From contig NZ_JBDSQX010000007.1 of NCBI RefSeq assembly GCF_039929605.1, forward strand, positions 1 through 64,000: 64,000 bases of DNA, in the 5' to 3' direction. Of the stretch, positions 24,961 through 33,235 are shown one piece after another. The translations under genes were made by a program, and so were the position numbers. Numbering within the stretch: position 1 is the stretch's first letter; the number at the start of each line of letters is the position of its first letter. Below the pieces are notes generated by a model. It saw nothing but the letters and a program-made list of their open reading frames with translations. It was not told where the DNA came from and made no database searches. The DNA comes from Pelomonas sp039929605 (lineage in GTDB: Bacteria; Pseudomonadota; Gammaproteobacteria; Burkholderiales; Burkholderiaceae_C).

Positions 24961-25695
24961 TCACGAATTTTCGTCAGGAACGAACACGTAGCCCACGCCC
25001 CACACCGTCTGGATATAGCGCGGCTGCGCCGGGTCGGCTTCCAGCATCTTGCGCAAGCGCGAGATCTGCACGTCCAGGCTGCGGTCGAAGGGCTCGAACT
25101 CGCGGCCGCGGGCGAGCTGGGCCAGCTTGTCGCGCGACAGTGGCTGGCGGGGGTGGCGCACCAGCGTCTTCAGCATGGAGAACTCGCCGGTCGTCAGCGG
25201 CAGCTGCTCTCCGTTCTTCGCCAGGCGACGCAGCGCCAGGTCGAATTCGAACGGGCCGAAGGTCACCGTCATCGGCTCCTTGCTCGGCGCGCCCGGGGCT
25301 TCCGGCGGCGGGCGGCGGCGCAGCACGGCGTTGATGCGGGCCAGCAATTCACGCGGGTTGAAGGGCTTGGCGAGATAGTCGTCGGCGCCCACCTCCAGGC
25401 CGACGATGCGGTCGACGTCTTCGACCTTGGCCGTGAGCATGATGATGGGCGTGCTGTCGTTGGCGGCGCGCAGGCGGCGGCAGATGGTCAGGCCGTCTTC
25501 GCCGGGCAGCATGAGGTCGAGCACGATGAGGTCGACGGTCTCGCGGGTGAGCTGCTTGTTGAGGGCGCGGCTGTCTTCGGCCAGCAGCACTTCAAAGCCT
25601 TCCTGGGTCAGATACCGGCGCAGCAAATCGCGGATACGGGCGTCGTCGTCAACGACGAGGATGCGGTTCTGGCGGGGGTTTGCGGCGTTGTTCAT
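24961..25695 (-). CDS. ompR: OmpR-family response regulator
   Basis: A 244-residue regulator. The receiver domain shows the acidic pair DDD near residue 17, phospho-acceptor Asp60 in LIVLDLMLPGEDG, Thr in MLTAK and Lys in LAKPF. The C-terminal winged helix (about residues 140-240) carries LTTGEFSMLKTLVRHP, SLDVQISRLRKMLEADP and IQTVWGVGYVFVPD, all typical of OmpR. First gene of the two-component operon with the histidine kinase at 23486. It is divergent from the SIMPL gene across 133 bp, where its own promoter should lie. RisA would be an alternative name in Burkholderia/Bordetella. Confidence 0.93.
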   Translation of the reverse strand: MNNAANPRQNRILVVDDDARIRDLLRRYLTQEGFEVLLAEDSRALNKQLTRETVDLIVLDLMLPGEDGLTICRRLRAANDSTPIIMLTAKVEDVDRIVGLEVGADDYLAKPFNPRELLARINAVLRRRPPPEAPGAPSKEPMTVTFGPFEFDLALRRLAKNGEQLPLTTGEFSMLKTLVRHPRQPLSRDKLAQLARGREFEPFDRSLDVQISRLRKMLEADPAQPRYIQTVWGVGYVFVPDENS

Positions 25696-25828
25696 CGCGC
25701 TTCCTGAATTTGTAACAGCGCCATTGTGTTCAGGTTTGAAACCCGGGCTTGTAGGACAGCAGGCAAGGCTTACAAGTCGTTGCCATCTGGGCCGGCTAAG
25801 CTCATTCCCCGCCTTGAAAGGAAGCCCT

Positions 25829-26521
25829 ATGCGTACGTTCGCTGTTTTGCCTGCCCTTGCTCTGGCCTTGGCCGCTCATGCAGGCGCCGACGTGCCGCGT
25901 GAGCGGATGAGCTTGTCGGCCAGCGCCAGTGCCGAGGTCGTGCGCGATGTACTCGGCGTCAGCTTCTCGACGACACGCGAGGGCGTCGAAGCTGCGGCCG
26001 TGCAGGCGGCGCTGAAGCAGGCGCTGGACGCCGCGCTGGCCGAGGCGCGCAAGGTGGCCAAGCCGGGCCAGGTCGACGTGCAGACGGGGGGCTTCTCGCT
26101 CTACCCGCGCAACGACCCCAAGACCGGCAAGATCAATGGCTGGCAGGGCAGTGCGGAGCTGCAAGTCGAGGGCCGCGACGCCGCCACGATCGCCCAGCTG
26201 ACCGGGCGCATCAACACGCTGACGATTGCCCGCGTCGGCTACAGCCTGTCGCGTGAGTCGCGCGAGAAGGCCGAGGCCGACATCACCGCCCAGGCCATTG
26301 CCCGCTACCGCGCCAAGGCGGCGGAATACGCCAAGCTGTTCGGCTATGGCAGCTATGTGGTGGGCGAGGTCAACATCGCCAGCGACGAGGCTTCGGCCCC
26401 GCGGCCGATGATGGCCATGCGCATGTTGAAGGCCGAGTCGGCCGACGCGGCCCTGCCGACCGAGGCCGGCAAGGCGACGGTGACCGTCAGCGTCAATGGA
26501 TCTGTCCAGTTGACCAAGTAG
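25829..26521 (+). CDS. Exported SIMPL-domain (DUF541) protein
   Basis: A 230-residue periplasmic protein with signal peptide MRTFAVLPALALALAAHAGA. ATG at 25829 is preceded by AAAGGAAG. The mature part shows the SIMPL family pattern: MSLSASASAEVVRDVLGVSFSTTREG, then a helix AVQAALKQALDAALAEARKVAK, QVDVQTGGFSLYPR, and GWQGSAELQVEGRD. Members are membrane-associated and linked to stress or to kinase signalling in mammals, but bacterial function is poorly known. Divergent from ompR. Confidence 0.88.
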   Translation: MRTFAVLPALALALAAHAGADVPRERMSLSASASAEVVRDVLGVSFSTTREGVEAAAVQAALKQALDAALAEARKVAKPGQVDVQTGGFSLYPRNDPKTGKINGWQGSAELQVEGRDAATIAQLTGRINTLTIARVGYSLSRESREKAEADITAQAIARYRAKAAEYAKLFGYGSYVVGEVNIASDEASAPRPMMAMRMLKAESADAALPTEAGKATVTVSVNGSVQLTK

Positions 26522-26591
26522 CAGCGGCTGAGCGCCGGCTCGCCTTTCAAGCTGGAGGGCCCTTGCTACGATGGTTTTAAAGGACTGTCAC

Positions 26592-27470
26592 ATGACCCAA
26601 CCCGACCTTCGTTTCGTCAATTGCCTGGACGCCACCGGCCTGCATCGCATGGCGTACTGGGAGTGGGCCGGGCCGGCTGCGGACGCGCCGGTGCTCGTCT
26701 GCGTGCACGGCCTGTCGCGCCAGGGGCGGGACTTCGACGCGCTGGCCCGCGTGATGAGCCAACGCTACCGCGTCGTCTGCCCCGACGTGGCCGGCCGTGG
26801 CCAGTCCGACTGGCTGCGCCAGCCCGGCGGCTACCAGATCCCGGCCTATGTGTCCGACATGGTCGCCCTGCTGGCGCGGCTGGACGTGGAGCAGGTGGAC
26901 TGGGTGGGCACGTCCATGGGCGGCCTCATCGGTCTGGGTGTGGCGTCGCTGCGTGGGCGCGAAGGCCAGCCCGGCCTGGTGCGCCGCCTGGTGCTGAACG
27001 ACGTCGGCCCGGCCATCCGATTCGAGGCGCTGCAGCGCATCGGCGCCTACATCGGCAAGACGCTGCGCTTCACGTCGCTGGCGGAGGGCGCGGCCTATCT
27101 GCGCACCATTTCCGAGGGCTTCGGCCCGCACAGCGACGAGGAGTGGCTGGCGCTGTCTGCACCGCTGTTCCGCGAGGAGGGTGGTGAATGGCGTCTGCGC
27201 TACGACCCCGCCATCGGCCTGCCTTTTGCCACCATCACGCCCGAGTTCGCCGCCGCTGGCGAAGCCGCGCTGTGGGCTGCCTATGACACGCTGTCCTGCC
27301 CGACCCTGGTCATCCGCGGCGCCGACAGCGACCTGCTCACCTCCGAAACCGCCCGCGCCATGACGCAGCGCGGCCCCGGCGCCCGCCTCGTCGAGCTGCC
27401 CGGCATCGGCCACGCGCCGACCTTGATCCACGACGACCAGATCGCCATCGTGAAGGACTTCCTGAGTTGA
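26592..27470 (+). CDS. Alpha/beta-hydrolase fold protein
   Basis: A 292-residue cytoplasmic protein starting MTQPDLRFVNCLD. It has the alpha/beta-hydrolase order: oxyanion segment VLVCVHGLSRQG, nucleophile Ser108 in GTSMGG, acid in IRGADSDLL, and catalytic His in LPGIGHAPTL. It resembles the haloalkane dehalogenase/lipase-like esterases with unknown substrate. The stop overlaps the TTG start of relA by 4 bases (TTGA), so both are translated from one message. Confidence 0.9.
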   Translation: MTQPDLRFVNCLDATGLHRMAYWEWAGPAADAPVLVCVHGLSRQGRDFDALARVMSQRYRVVCPDVAGRGQSDWLRQPGGYQIPAYVSDMVALLARLDVEQVDWVGTSMGGLIGLGVASLRGREGQPGLVRRLVLNDVGPAIRFEALQRIGAYIGKTLRFTSLAEGAAYLRTISEGFGPHSDEEWLALSAPLFREEGGEWRLRYDPAIGLPFATITPEFAAAGEAALWAAYDTLSCPTLVIRGADSDLLTSETARAMTQRGPGARLVELPGIGHAPTLIHDDQIAIVKDFLS

Positions 27471-29731
27471 AGACAGGCTTGATGCCCGAGGGCGCGGCCA
27501 CCGCGCCCATCGTCGCGTTGCTGGAAGCCAGCACCGGGCACTCCAACGCCGAGGTGGCCCGTGCCCGCGCCTTTGCCGAACCGCTGCTGGCGGCCGAGAC
27601 CCTGGACACCGGCGAGAACGCGCTCGCTCATGCCGACGGCGTCGCTGCCATCCTGCTGACCATCGGCACGGCGCAGGAACTGCAGGCAGCGGCCTATCTG
27701 GTCTACGCGGCCGACTTCCTGAGCAAGCCCGAGGAGGTCGTCGCCAAGGCCTTTGGCGACAGCCATGCCAGCCTCGTCATGCACACGCGCAAGCTCGTGC
27801 AGATGCAGCGCGCCGCACGCGCCGCCAAGGTCAGCACCGACCAGAAGGCCGAGCAGACCGAGCGCGTGCGCAAGATGCTGCTGGCCTTCTCGCGCGACCT
27901 CCGTGTGGTGCTGCTGCGGCTGGCCTCGCGGCTGCAGACGCTGCGCTGGCACGCGGCCAGCAAGACGCCTTGCCCGCCGGAATTGGCGGCCGAGTCGCAG
28001 GCCGTGTTCGCGCCGCTGGCCAACCGGCTGGGCATCTGGCAGATCAAGTGGGAGCTGGAGGACCTGGCCTTCCGCTTTCGCGAACCCGAGGCCTACAAGG
28101 CGCTGGCGAAGGGGCTGCAGGAGACGCGCGTCGAGCGCGAGCAGCGCATCGAGACCGCGCGCGCCACGCTGCAGGCCGATCTCTACGCACAAGGCATCGC
28201 CGCCGAGGTGCAGGGCCGGCCCAAGCACCTGTACAGCATCCACAAGAAGATGCAGGGCAAGGACCTGGCGCTGGACCGCGTCTTCGACCTGCGCGCGCTG
28301 CGCGTCATCGTCGCCAGCGTGGCTGATTGCTACGGCGTGCTGGCCCGGCTGCATGAGCTCTACGCGCCGGTGCCGGGCGAGTTCGACGACTACATCGCCA
28401 AGCCCAAGCCCAACGGCTACCAGTCGCTGCACACCATCGTGCTGGGGCCGGACGAGCGCGTGATGGAAGTGCAGATCCGCACGCGCGAGATGCATGACCA
28501 CGCCGAGCACGGCGTCGCCGCGCACTGGGCCTACAAGGAGGCCGGTGCACGCGGCTATGCCGGTGTCACTGCGGCGGGCGAGTTCGAGGAGCAGGTGGCG
28601 CGAGCACGCAAGGCGGTGCTGAACCAACTGCTGGCCTGGGAGCGCGACACGGTGCAGGAGGTGCAGGGCGCTAGCAATCCGACCTTCGACGACCGCATCT
28701 ACGTCTTCACGCCGCAGGCCACCATCGTCGAGCTGGCGGCAGGCGCGACGCCGGTGGACTTTGCCTACGCCGTGCACACCGACCTCGGCCACCGCTGCCG
28801 CGGCGCGCGCATCGACGGCCAGATGCTGCCGCTGAATACGCCGCTGCACAGCGGCCAGACGGTCGAGATCATCGCGGCCAAGGAGGGCGGGCCGTCGCTG
28901 GACTGGCTCAATATCGAACTCGGCTATCTGCAGAGCCAGCGTTCGCGCGCCAAGGTGCGGGCGTGGTTCAACGCGCTGCAGCAGACGCAGACGATTGCCA
29001 AGGGCCGCGAGCTGGTCGAGAAGCTCTTGCAGCGCGAGGGCAAGACGGCGCTCAAGCTCGACGAACTCGCCTCGCGCCTGGGCTTCAAGGGCGCGGAGGC
29101 GCTGTTCGAGGTGGTGGGCAAAGACGAGTACTCGCTGCGCAACATCGAGCTGCTGCTGCGCCCGCCCGAGCCCGTGGCCGACGAGGACGAAATGCTGGCG
29201 CAGCGGCACACGCGCAGCGCCAGCAGTGGTGCGCGCAGCGGCGTGCTCGTCGTTGGCATCGACTCGCTGCTGACGACGCTGTCGCGCTGCTGCCGGCCCG
29301 CGCCGCCGGACGCGATTTCAGGCTTCGTCACGCGCGGCAAGGGCGTGGCCATTCACCGCAGCGACTGCAGCAACCTCGCGGAGATGAAACGCCGCTCGCC
29401 CGAGCGCGGCATCGCCGTGGAGTGGGGCGGTGGTGATCAGGTGGCCGGATCGGGCAAGGGTGCGCCCGTCTATCCAGTCGACGTGTTGGTGGAAGCCAGC
29501 GACCGCCAGGGCCTGCTGCGCGACGTGCTCGAAGTCTTCGCCAAGGAAAAGATGAACGTCGTCGCCGTCAACACGCAGTCCTTGCAGGCAGGTGCGTCCA
29601 AGCCCCGGACGGGCGGCGGCGAGACGGCGTGGATGAGCTTCACGCTGGAGTTGTCGGATGCCACCAAGCTGAACAAGGTGCTGCGCGATCTCTGCGCCAT
29701 TGGCGGCGTGCGCTCGGCACGCCGCAAGTGA
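27467..29731 (+). CDS. relA: GTP pyrophosphokinase RelA
   Basis: RelA makes (p)ppGpp when an uncharged tRNA enters the ribosome. The 754-residue protein starts at TTG (27467), coupled to the hydrolase stop; ATG at 27482 is an alternative. The N-terminal pseudo-hydrolase domain lacks the HD...ED residues of SpoT. The synthetase domain has the monofunctional RelA signature EFDD (Glu305-Asp308) where bifunctional enzymes have RxKD, and YQSLHT. Then follow a TGS domain (IYVFTPQATIVELAAGATPVDFA in part), a zinc-finger-like part with CCRPAPPD and a C-terminal ACT domain. Complete and of normal length. Confidence 0.95.
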   Translation: MKTGLMPEGAATAPIVALLEASTGHSNAEVARARAFAEPLLAAETLDTGENALAHADGVAAILLTIGTAQELQAAAYLVYAADFLSKPEEVVAKAFGDSHASLVMHTRKLVQMQRAARAAKVSTDQKAEQTERVRKMLLAFSRDLRVVLLRLASRLQTLRWHAASKTPCPPELAAESQAVFAPLANRLGIWQIKWELEDLAFRFREPEAYKALAKGLQETRVEREQRIETARATLQADLYAQGIAAEVQGRPKHLYSIHKKMQGKDLALDRVFDLRALRVIVASVADCYGVLARLHELYAPVPGEFDDYIAKPKPNGYQSLHTIVLGPDERVMEVQIRTREMHDHAEHGVAAHWAYKEAGARGYAGVTAAGEFEEQVARARKAVLNQLLAWERDTVQEVQGASNPTFDDRIYVFTPQATIVELAAGATPVDFAYAVHTDLGHRCRGARIDGQMLPLNTPLHSGQTVEIIAAKEGGPSLDWLNIELGYLQSQRSRAKVRAWFNALQQTQTIAKGRELVEKLLQREGKTALKLDELASRLGFKGAEALFEVVGKDEYSLRNIELLLRPPEPVADEDEMLAQRHTRSASSGARSGVLVVGIDSLLTTLSRCCRPAPPDAISGFVTRGKGVAIHRSDCSNLAEMKRRSPERGIAVEWGGGDQVAGSGKGAPVYPVDVLVEASDRQGLLRDVLEVFAKEKMNVVAVNTQSLQAGASKPRTGGGETAWMSFTLELSDATKLNKVLRDLCAIGGVRSARRK

Positions 29732-29733
29732 GT

Positions 29734-29763
29734 TTGACGACAGCCTGAAAACGCTGCTATAGT
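29734..29763 (+). promoter_or_regulatory. Sigma-70-type promoter of tRNA-Val
   Basis: TTGACG (29734-29739) and TATAGT (29758-29763) are separated by 18 bp, and TGC before the -10 box makes an extended -10. It starts right after the relA stop and ends 12 bp before tRNA-Val, as expected for a strong stable-RNA promoter. Confidence 0.75.
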
Positions 29764-29775
29764 GCGCAGCTCTTT

Positions 29776-29852
29776 AGGCGCGTAGCTCAGCTGGTTAGAG
29801 CACCACCTTGACATGGTGGGGGTCGTTGGTTCGAGTCCAATCGCGCCTACCA
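29776..29852 (+). tRNA. tRNA-Val (anticodon GAC)
   Basis: The 77-nt sequence folds as a cloverleaf with encoded CCA. Acceptor strand AGGCGCG pairs with CGCGCCT, the D arm contains AGCTCAGCTGGTTAGAGC, the anticodon stem CCACC/GGTGG encloses TTGACAT, and the T arm contains GGTTCGAGTCC. The anticodon GAC is at 29810-29812. It has its own promoter and a strong terminator and marks the start of a variable region. Confidence 0.96.
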
Positions 29853-29866
29853 AATACGGTAGGTTT

Positions 29867-29904
29867 AAAAGCTCTGTAGGTTGTTAAACCTACAGAGCTT
29901 TTTT
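29867..29904 (+). terminator. Rho-independent terminator of tRNA-Val
   Basis: A perfect 14-bp stem (AAGCTCTGTAGGTT at 29869-29882 with AACCTACAGAGCTT at 29887-29900), loop GTTA, followed by six T (29899-29904). It lies 16 bp after the tRNA. Confidence 0.93.
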
Positions 29905-30305
29905 CATTTCCGGCCGCCACCCAGGTCTGAGTTGGGCTAGTCCCCCCGCACGCCACCCATCGGGGGCGCCTACCGATAGCAGCGCCTTGCGCAGCCAATC
30001 CATTTCGTCCCCTTCGAGGCGGTGCGAGACGTGTGCGACCTGCTGAGGTGAACGAGATTGGTGGCCACTGACGGACATCCGTTGCGCGGACGGTTCGGCT
30101 CGGACCCTTCAAAGCCGATTTGCTACCCAGGACTTCGCCCGTAGGGGCGCGCGGCGGTGAAGGTGCTCCGGATCGGGATCGGGATCGGTAGCATCGCGGA
30201 GTAGCGAGGCCCGTCACCGTCGATGACTTCGAGCTTTTTCCAGCAACTTGGCGCCACGCTGCACTTCCGATCGGATGGCCAGCAGATACCCCGAACTGAC
30301 GCTTC
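29905..30305. other. Non-coding stretch after tRNA-Val
   Basis: Four hundred bases with no convincing gene. A short minus-strand frame (30078-29893, starting MSVSGHQSRSPQQ) has no recognisable family and ends inside the tRNA terminator. A triple GGATCG/GATCGG-type short direct repeat lies around 30172-30190. No integrase or attachment-site copy of the tRNA end was seen, but the location is typical for island insertion. Confidence 0.5.
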
Positions 30306-30818
30306 ATGACGTTGCCTCTTTCTGACGCCGCCCCCATCGATCTCGCGCGAACCCCCGCCTTCACGCTCGGCGCCACGCGTGTGAACCCGGCTTTGCGGGA
30401 AGTTGTCGTGGCGGGGCAGGTCGAGATGCTGGAACCGCGGGTGATGCAGGTGCTCGTTGCCTTGGCCGAGCAGCGTGGTCAGGTGATTTCTCGCGATACC
30501 CTGAGCCAGCGTTGCTGGAGCGGGCGCACGGTGGGCGACGACGCGTTGACGCGCTGCATCGCCCGCGTACGGCGCCTGGCGGAGGCCTCGGGCGACTTCA
30601 ACGTCGAGACGATCCCCCGTGTTGGATACCGGCTCACTGCCGCCGAAGTCGAAGCTGAAGCTAAAGACGAAGTCGAGGCTGCACCTGCACCGCAGCCTGC
30701 GGCCCCGCCAGTACCGGCGCGCCCCCAAGCCTCGACGCACCCTTTGGATAGCAAGTGCTCTGACCGTCCTTGCTGTATTGGTAGCAGTCGGCTTTCGCGC
30801 CTACGTCGCACAGGGTGA
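30306..30818 (+). CDS. CadC/ToxR-like regulator, DNA-binding half (frameshifted gene, part 1)
   Basis: The first ~110 residues are a winged-helix DNA-binding domain of the OmpR/CadC type: LREVVVAGQVEMLEPRVMQVL, SRDTLSQRCWSG, DALTRCIARVRRLAE and the C-terminal ETIPRVGYRL. An acidic/Ala-Pro linker (EVEAEAKDEVEAAPAPQPAAPP) follows, after which the frame stops at 30818 in unrelated residues. The membrane and periplasmic parts lie in the +1 frame of the next entry. CadC-like proteins join DNA-binding, one membrane helix and a sensor, so these two frames almost surely were one gene. The shift lies between about 30,640 and 30,740; CCCCC at 30722-30726 with one base too many is the prime suspect. Confidence 0.78.
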   Translation: MTLPLSDAAPIDLARTPAFTLGATRVNPALREVVVAGQVEMLEPRVMQVLVALAEQRGQVISRDTLSQRCWSGRTVGDDALTRCIARVRRLAEASGDFNVETIPRVGYRLTAAEVEAEAKDEVEAAPAPQPAAPPVPARPQASTHPLDSKCSDRPCCIGSSRLSRLRRTG

Positions 30819-32340
30819 CGACCGCCGCGCCGCCGGAGTGCTGGAAGACAGAACCTTCATCGTGCTGCCCTTCAAGACGCACGATGAAGACGATGCAGCG
30901 TCGCGCGTTGTCGCGCAGAGCGTTGTCGCCTCGCTCACGGAGGTCTTGACCCGCGCCGGCCAGCAGGTGGTGTCGCCGGCCAAGGGCGAGAAATACCGTG
31001 GCGCCGATCGAAGCCGCATCACGGCGGAGACCGGTTCGCGATTCATCGTCGATGGCGAGGTTCATCACGACGGCCGCTCGATGAGCGTCGCGCTGCGCAT
31101 CGAAGACGGGCGCACGGGGCGGCTGGTGATGTCGAACGTCTTCGAGCGCCCGGCTACCGCTGACGTGGCCGGCTTCGCCGATCTCGTGGCCGGGTACGTC
31201 GGTGTGCGCAGTTGGTCCTACACGCCCAGTGCCGTGCCATCCAGCCACCCGGAGGTCGAGGCGGCCGGCTACCGCATTGCCGAACTGCTGGCACATCGCG
31301 AAACCCGAGCCGCCTACGACCTGGGCGCGGCCATGGCACGCAAATACCCGGACGACCCTCTCGCGCTGATGCAGTTGGTGGCCAACTCGACCTTCAACTA
31401 CTGGTCGTTCCAGCAGGATGAGGTCGAGTCCAGGATGCGCGCCGCCCGCGCGACCGAGCAGCGTGTCAGCAAACTCTTGCCACGCTATGGGGATCTGAGC
31501 GTCGCAAGGTCACTGTTCGTGCCGCCGCAATGGTGGACTGAGCGTGAGGCCCTGCTGCGCATGGGTCTGGCACTGGACCCGGATACCCGCCTTTCCGGGC
31601 ATGCGCCGGCCGGTTTGCTGGGGGAGGTCGGGCGCCTGCGCGATGCCGAACAACTGGAGGGCGGCGAGTTGGGGCGCGATGCCTTCAATCTTGAAAAGAT
31701 CCTGCGCCAGTACACCCTGCTGCGTACGCTGGGGGACCGTGCGCAGAGTGACGCCCTGGGTGCCCTGGTGGCCCGCTTCGTACCGGGCAACGCCGAGTTC
31801 GCGCTGCGCCAGTTCATGGCCAGTGACTTTCGCGGCCAAGCCGCCGAACCCGCGCGGCTGATGGCAGATCCGACCCTCGCCTCCCTGATCGAGCCGCCCG
31901 AGCGGCCGCCCCGGATCCGCCAGATGCTGGCGGCCCTGCAATCGAGGCGCCCGCGCGACATCGACATCGCCGTGCCCGGGTGCACGCCCGCGTGGGTCAG
32001 CATGCAGACGACCGTCGTCTGCCTCGTCGGCCTCAGTGAGCTGGGTCGCCTGGACGATGCCTTCGCCTTCGCCCTGGCGATCTACCCTGACCTGCGCGCC
32101 GCCACGCGGGAGGCCGAAGACCAGCATTGGCTGCGGCGCGACCGCACGCTGTTCGACACCACCGTGCTGTACCGCCCGGAGCTGGCGCCGATGCGCGCCG
32201 ATGCCCGGTTTGCCGCCCTGGCCGAGCGCATCCGGCTGCTGGACTACTGGCGCGCCGGACACCCGCCGGACTTCTGTGGCGCCGAGGCCGAGACCGCGGC
32301 CAAACCACTTCCCATCTGCGCCGCCATCGGCAATCCATAG
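30619..32340 (+). CDS. CadC/ToxR-like regulator, membrane and periplasmic half (frameshifted gene, part 2)
   Basis: The frame encodes the continuation: basic RRTLWIASALTVLAVLVAVGFRAYV (one membrane helix), then a periplasmic TolB/FlgO-like domain (TFIVLPFKTHDEDDAASRVVAQS, SRFIVDGEVHHDGRSMSVALRIED) and a long helical region with TPR-like character. The true N-terminus of this polypeptide as a separate gene (codon 30619) makes no sense; the part before about 30740 is the shadow frame of the linker. The protein would sense a periplasmic cue and bind DNA with its cytoplasmic half. A 1-base indel separates the halves, so in this genome it may be a pseudogene, a sequencing error or a programmed shift. 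Confidence 0.72.
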   Translation: MLDTGSLPPKSKLKLKTKSRLHLHRSLRPRQYRRAPKPRRTLWIASALTVLAVLVAVGFRAYVAQGDDRRAAGVLEDRTFIVLPFKTHDEDDAASRVVAQSVVASLTEVLTRAGQQVVSPAKGEKYRGADRSRITAETGSRFIVDGEVHHDGRSMSVALRIEDGRTGRLVMSNVFERPATADVAGFADLVAGYVGVRSWSYTPSAVPSSHPEVEAAGYRIAELLAHRETRAAYDLGAAMARKYPDDPLALMQLVANSTFNYWSFQQDEVESRMRAARATEQRVSKLLPRYGDLSVARSLFVPPQWWTEREALLRMGLALDPDTRLSGHAPAGLLGEVGRLRDAEQLEGGELGRDAFNLEKILRQYTLLRTLGDRAQSDALGALVARFVPGNAEFALRQFMASDFRGQAAEPARLMADPTLASLIEPPERPPRIRQMLAALQSRRPRDIDIAVPGCTPAWVSMQTTVVCLVGLSELGRLDDAFAFALAIYPDLRAATREAEDQHWLRRDRTLFDTTVLYRPELAPMRADARFAALAERIRLLDYWRAGHPPDFCGAEAETAAKPLPICAAIGNP

Positions 32341-32442
32341 TCGTCATCGGTGATCCATCGGCTGTCCGCCCTGTCCCAACGGCCCTGCCGCTGACAGAGT
32401 GAGACGGGTGGCAAAAGGCCACTTTTCGATGGAGAACCGAAC

Positions 32443-33000
32443 ATGATTCGCAATGCCTTGGCGCTGTGTGCAGCGCTCCTGCTCTCGATTTCGCCCGCCC
32501 ACGCCGTTGACGCGAAGCTTGCCAACCCGCCCCTGAGCGCCGCCGACGAAGGCGCCGTGAAGGCGTTGACCGGCAGCTTCGTCGACGCATGGAACCGGCA
32601 CGACATGAAGGCCTTGCACGACATCGACACCGATGACGTGCAATGGCTCAACGTGGTGGGCCACAGCTGGGTGGGCAAGACCACCGTCTACCGCGGCCAC
32701 TCGGCATTCCACAAGCGGATCGCCAGCCACTCCACGGTGCGCATCGAGCAACTGGACATCCGCCCCCTCGCCCCGGGCGTCGCCGTGGCCGTCGCCGTCA
32801 TGCACTTCAGGGACGTGCCTGGGCCCGACGGCCAGGCTGCTGGCCCGGTCACCAAGACACGTGCCTCCTTCATCGCCGTCAAGCGCCAGGGCAGCTGGAA
32901 GATCGGCCACTTCCAAAACACGGCGATCGAGCCGCGCTTCGAGAACGACGACCTGCCGAACTGGCCCGAGGCGGAGTCGCCGCCCGTCGCGGGGAAGTAG
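32443..33000 (+). CDS. Exported SnoaL-like (SgcJ/EcaC family) protein
   Basis: A 185-residue protein with signal peptide MIRNALALCAALLLSISPAHA. The mature part has the SnoaL/DUF4440-type cone fold pattern: DEGAVKALTGSFVDAWNRHDMKAL at the start, then DDVQWLNVVGHSWVGKTTVYRGHSAFH, and RASFIAVKRQGSWKIGHFQNTAI at the end. GGAGAACCGAAC precedes the ATG at 32443. Members of this family include small cyclases and unassigned periplasmic proteins; no catalytic function is certain. It stands alone after the regulator by 102 bp and could be a target of it. Confidence 0.85.
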   Translation: MIRNALALCAALLLSISPAHAVDAKLANPPLSAADEGAVKALTGSFVDAWNRHDMKALHDIDTDDVQWLNVVGHSWVGKTTVYRGHSAFHKRIASHSTVRIEQLDIRPLAPGVAVAVAVMHFRDVPGPDGQAAGPVTKTRASFIAVKRQGSWKIGHFQNTAIEPRFENDDLPNWPEAESPPVAGK

Positions 33001-33235
33001 CCGAACCTCGTCGGCTGAATGAGGCCGACGGGCCGCAGCGCAACAGGAGCCAGGCGCCTTGGCCGCCAAAAGCAATTCGGCTCGCCTGTCCGTTCCCGCC
33101 CCGTCAGCTCGTTCACTCCAGTAGCAGCTGACGCGCAAGCGCAGCGTCCTCACTTCTTGCCAACGGAGTTGCCATGTTCAGGTCAACCCGGCTCACGGTC
33201 GTCCTCGATCGCCAGCCGATCAAGGCGACGTCGCC

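Noticed and set aside
29776..29852. Possible integrated element directly at tRNA-Val
   Set aside because: No integrase, no second copy of the tRNA end seen in the window; kept only as a suggestion in the findings.
29893..30078. Short minus-strand frame (61 codons) after tRNA-Val
   Set aside because: Some protein-like character (VAHVSHRLEGDEMDWLRK), but it ends inside the tRNA terminator stem and has no recognised family.
33001..33235. Open frame 33019-33342 upstream of the CapA gene
   Set aside because: Arg/Ser-rich, out of frame with and overlapping the signal peptide of the CapA protein; no RBS.
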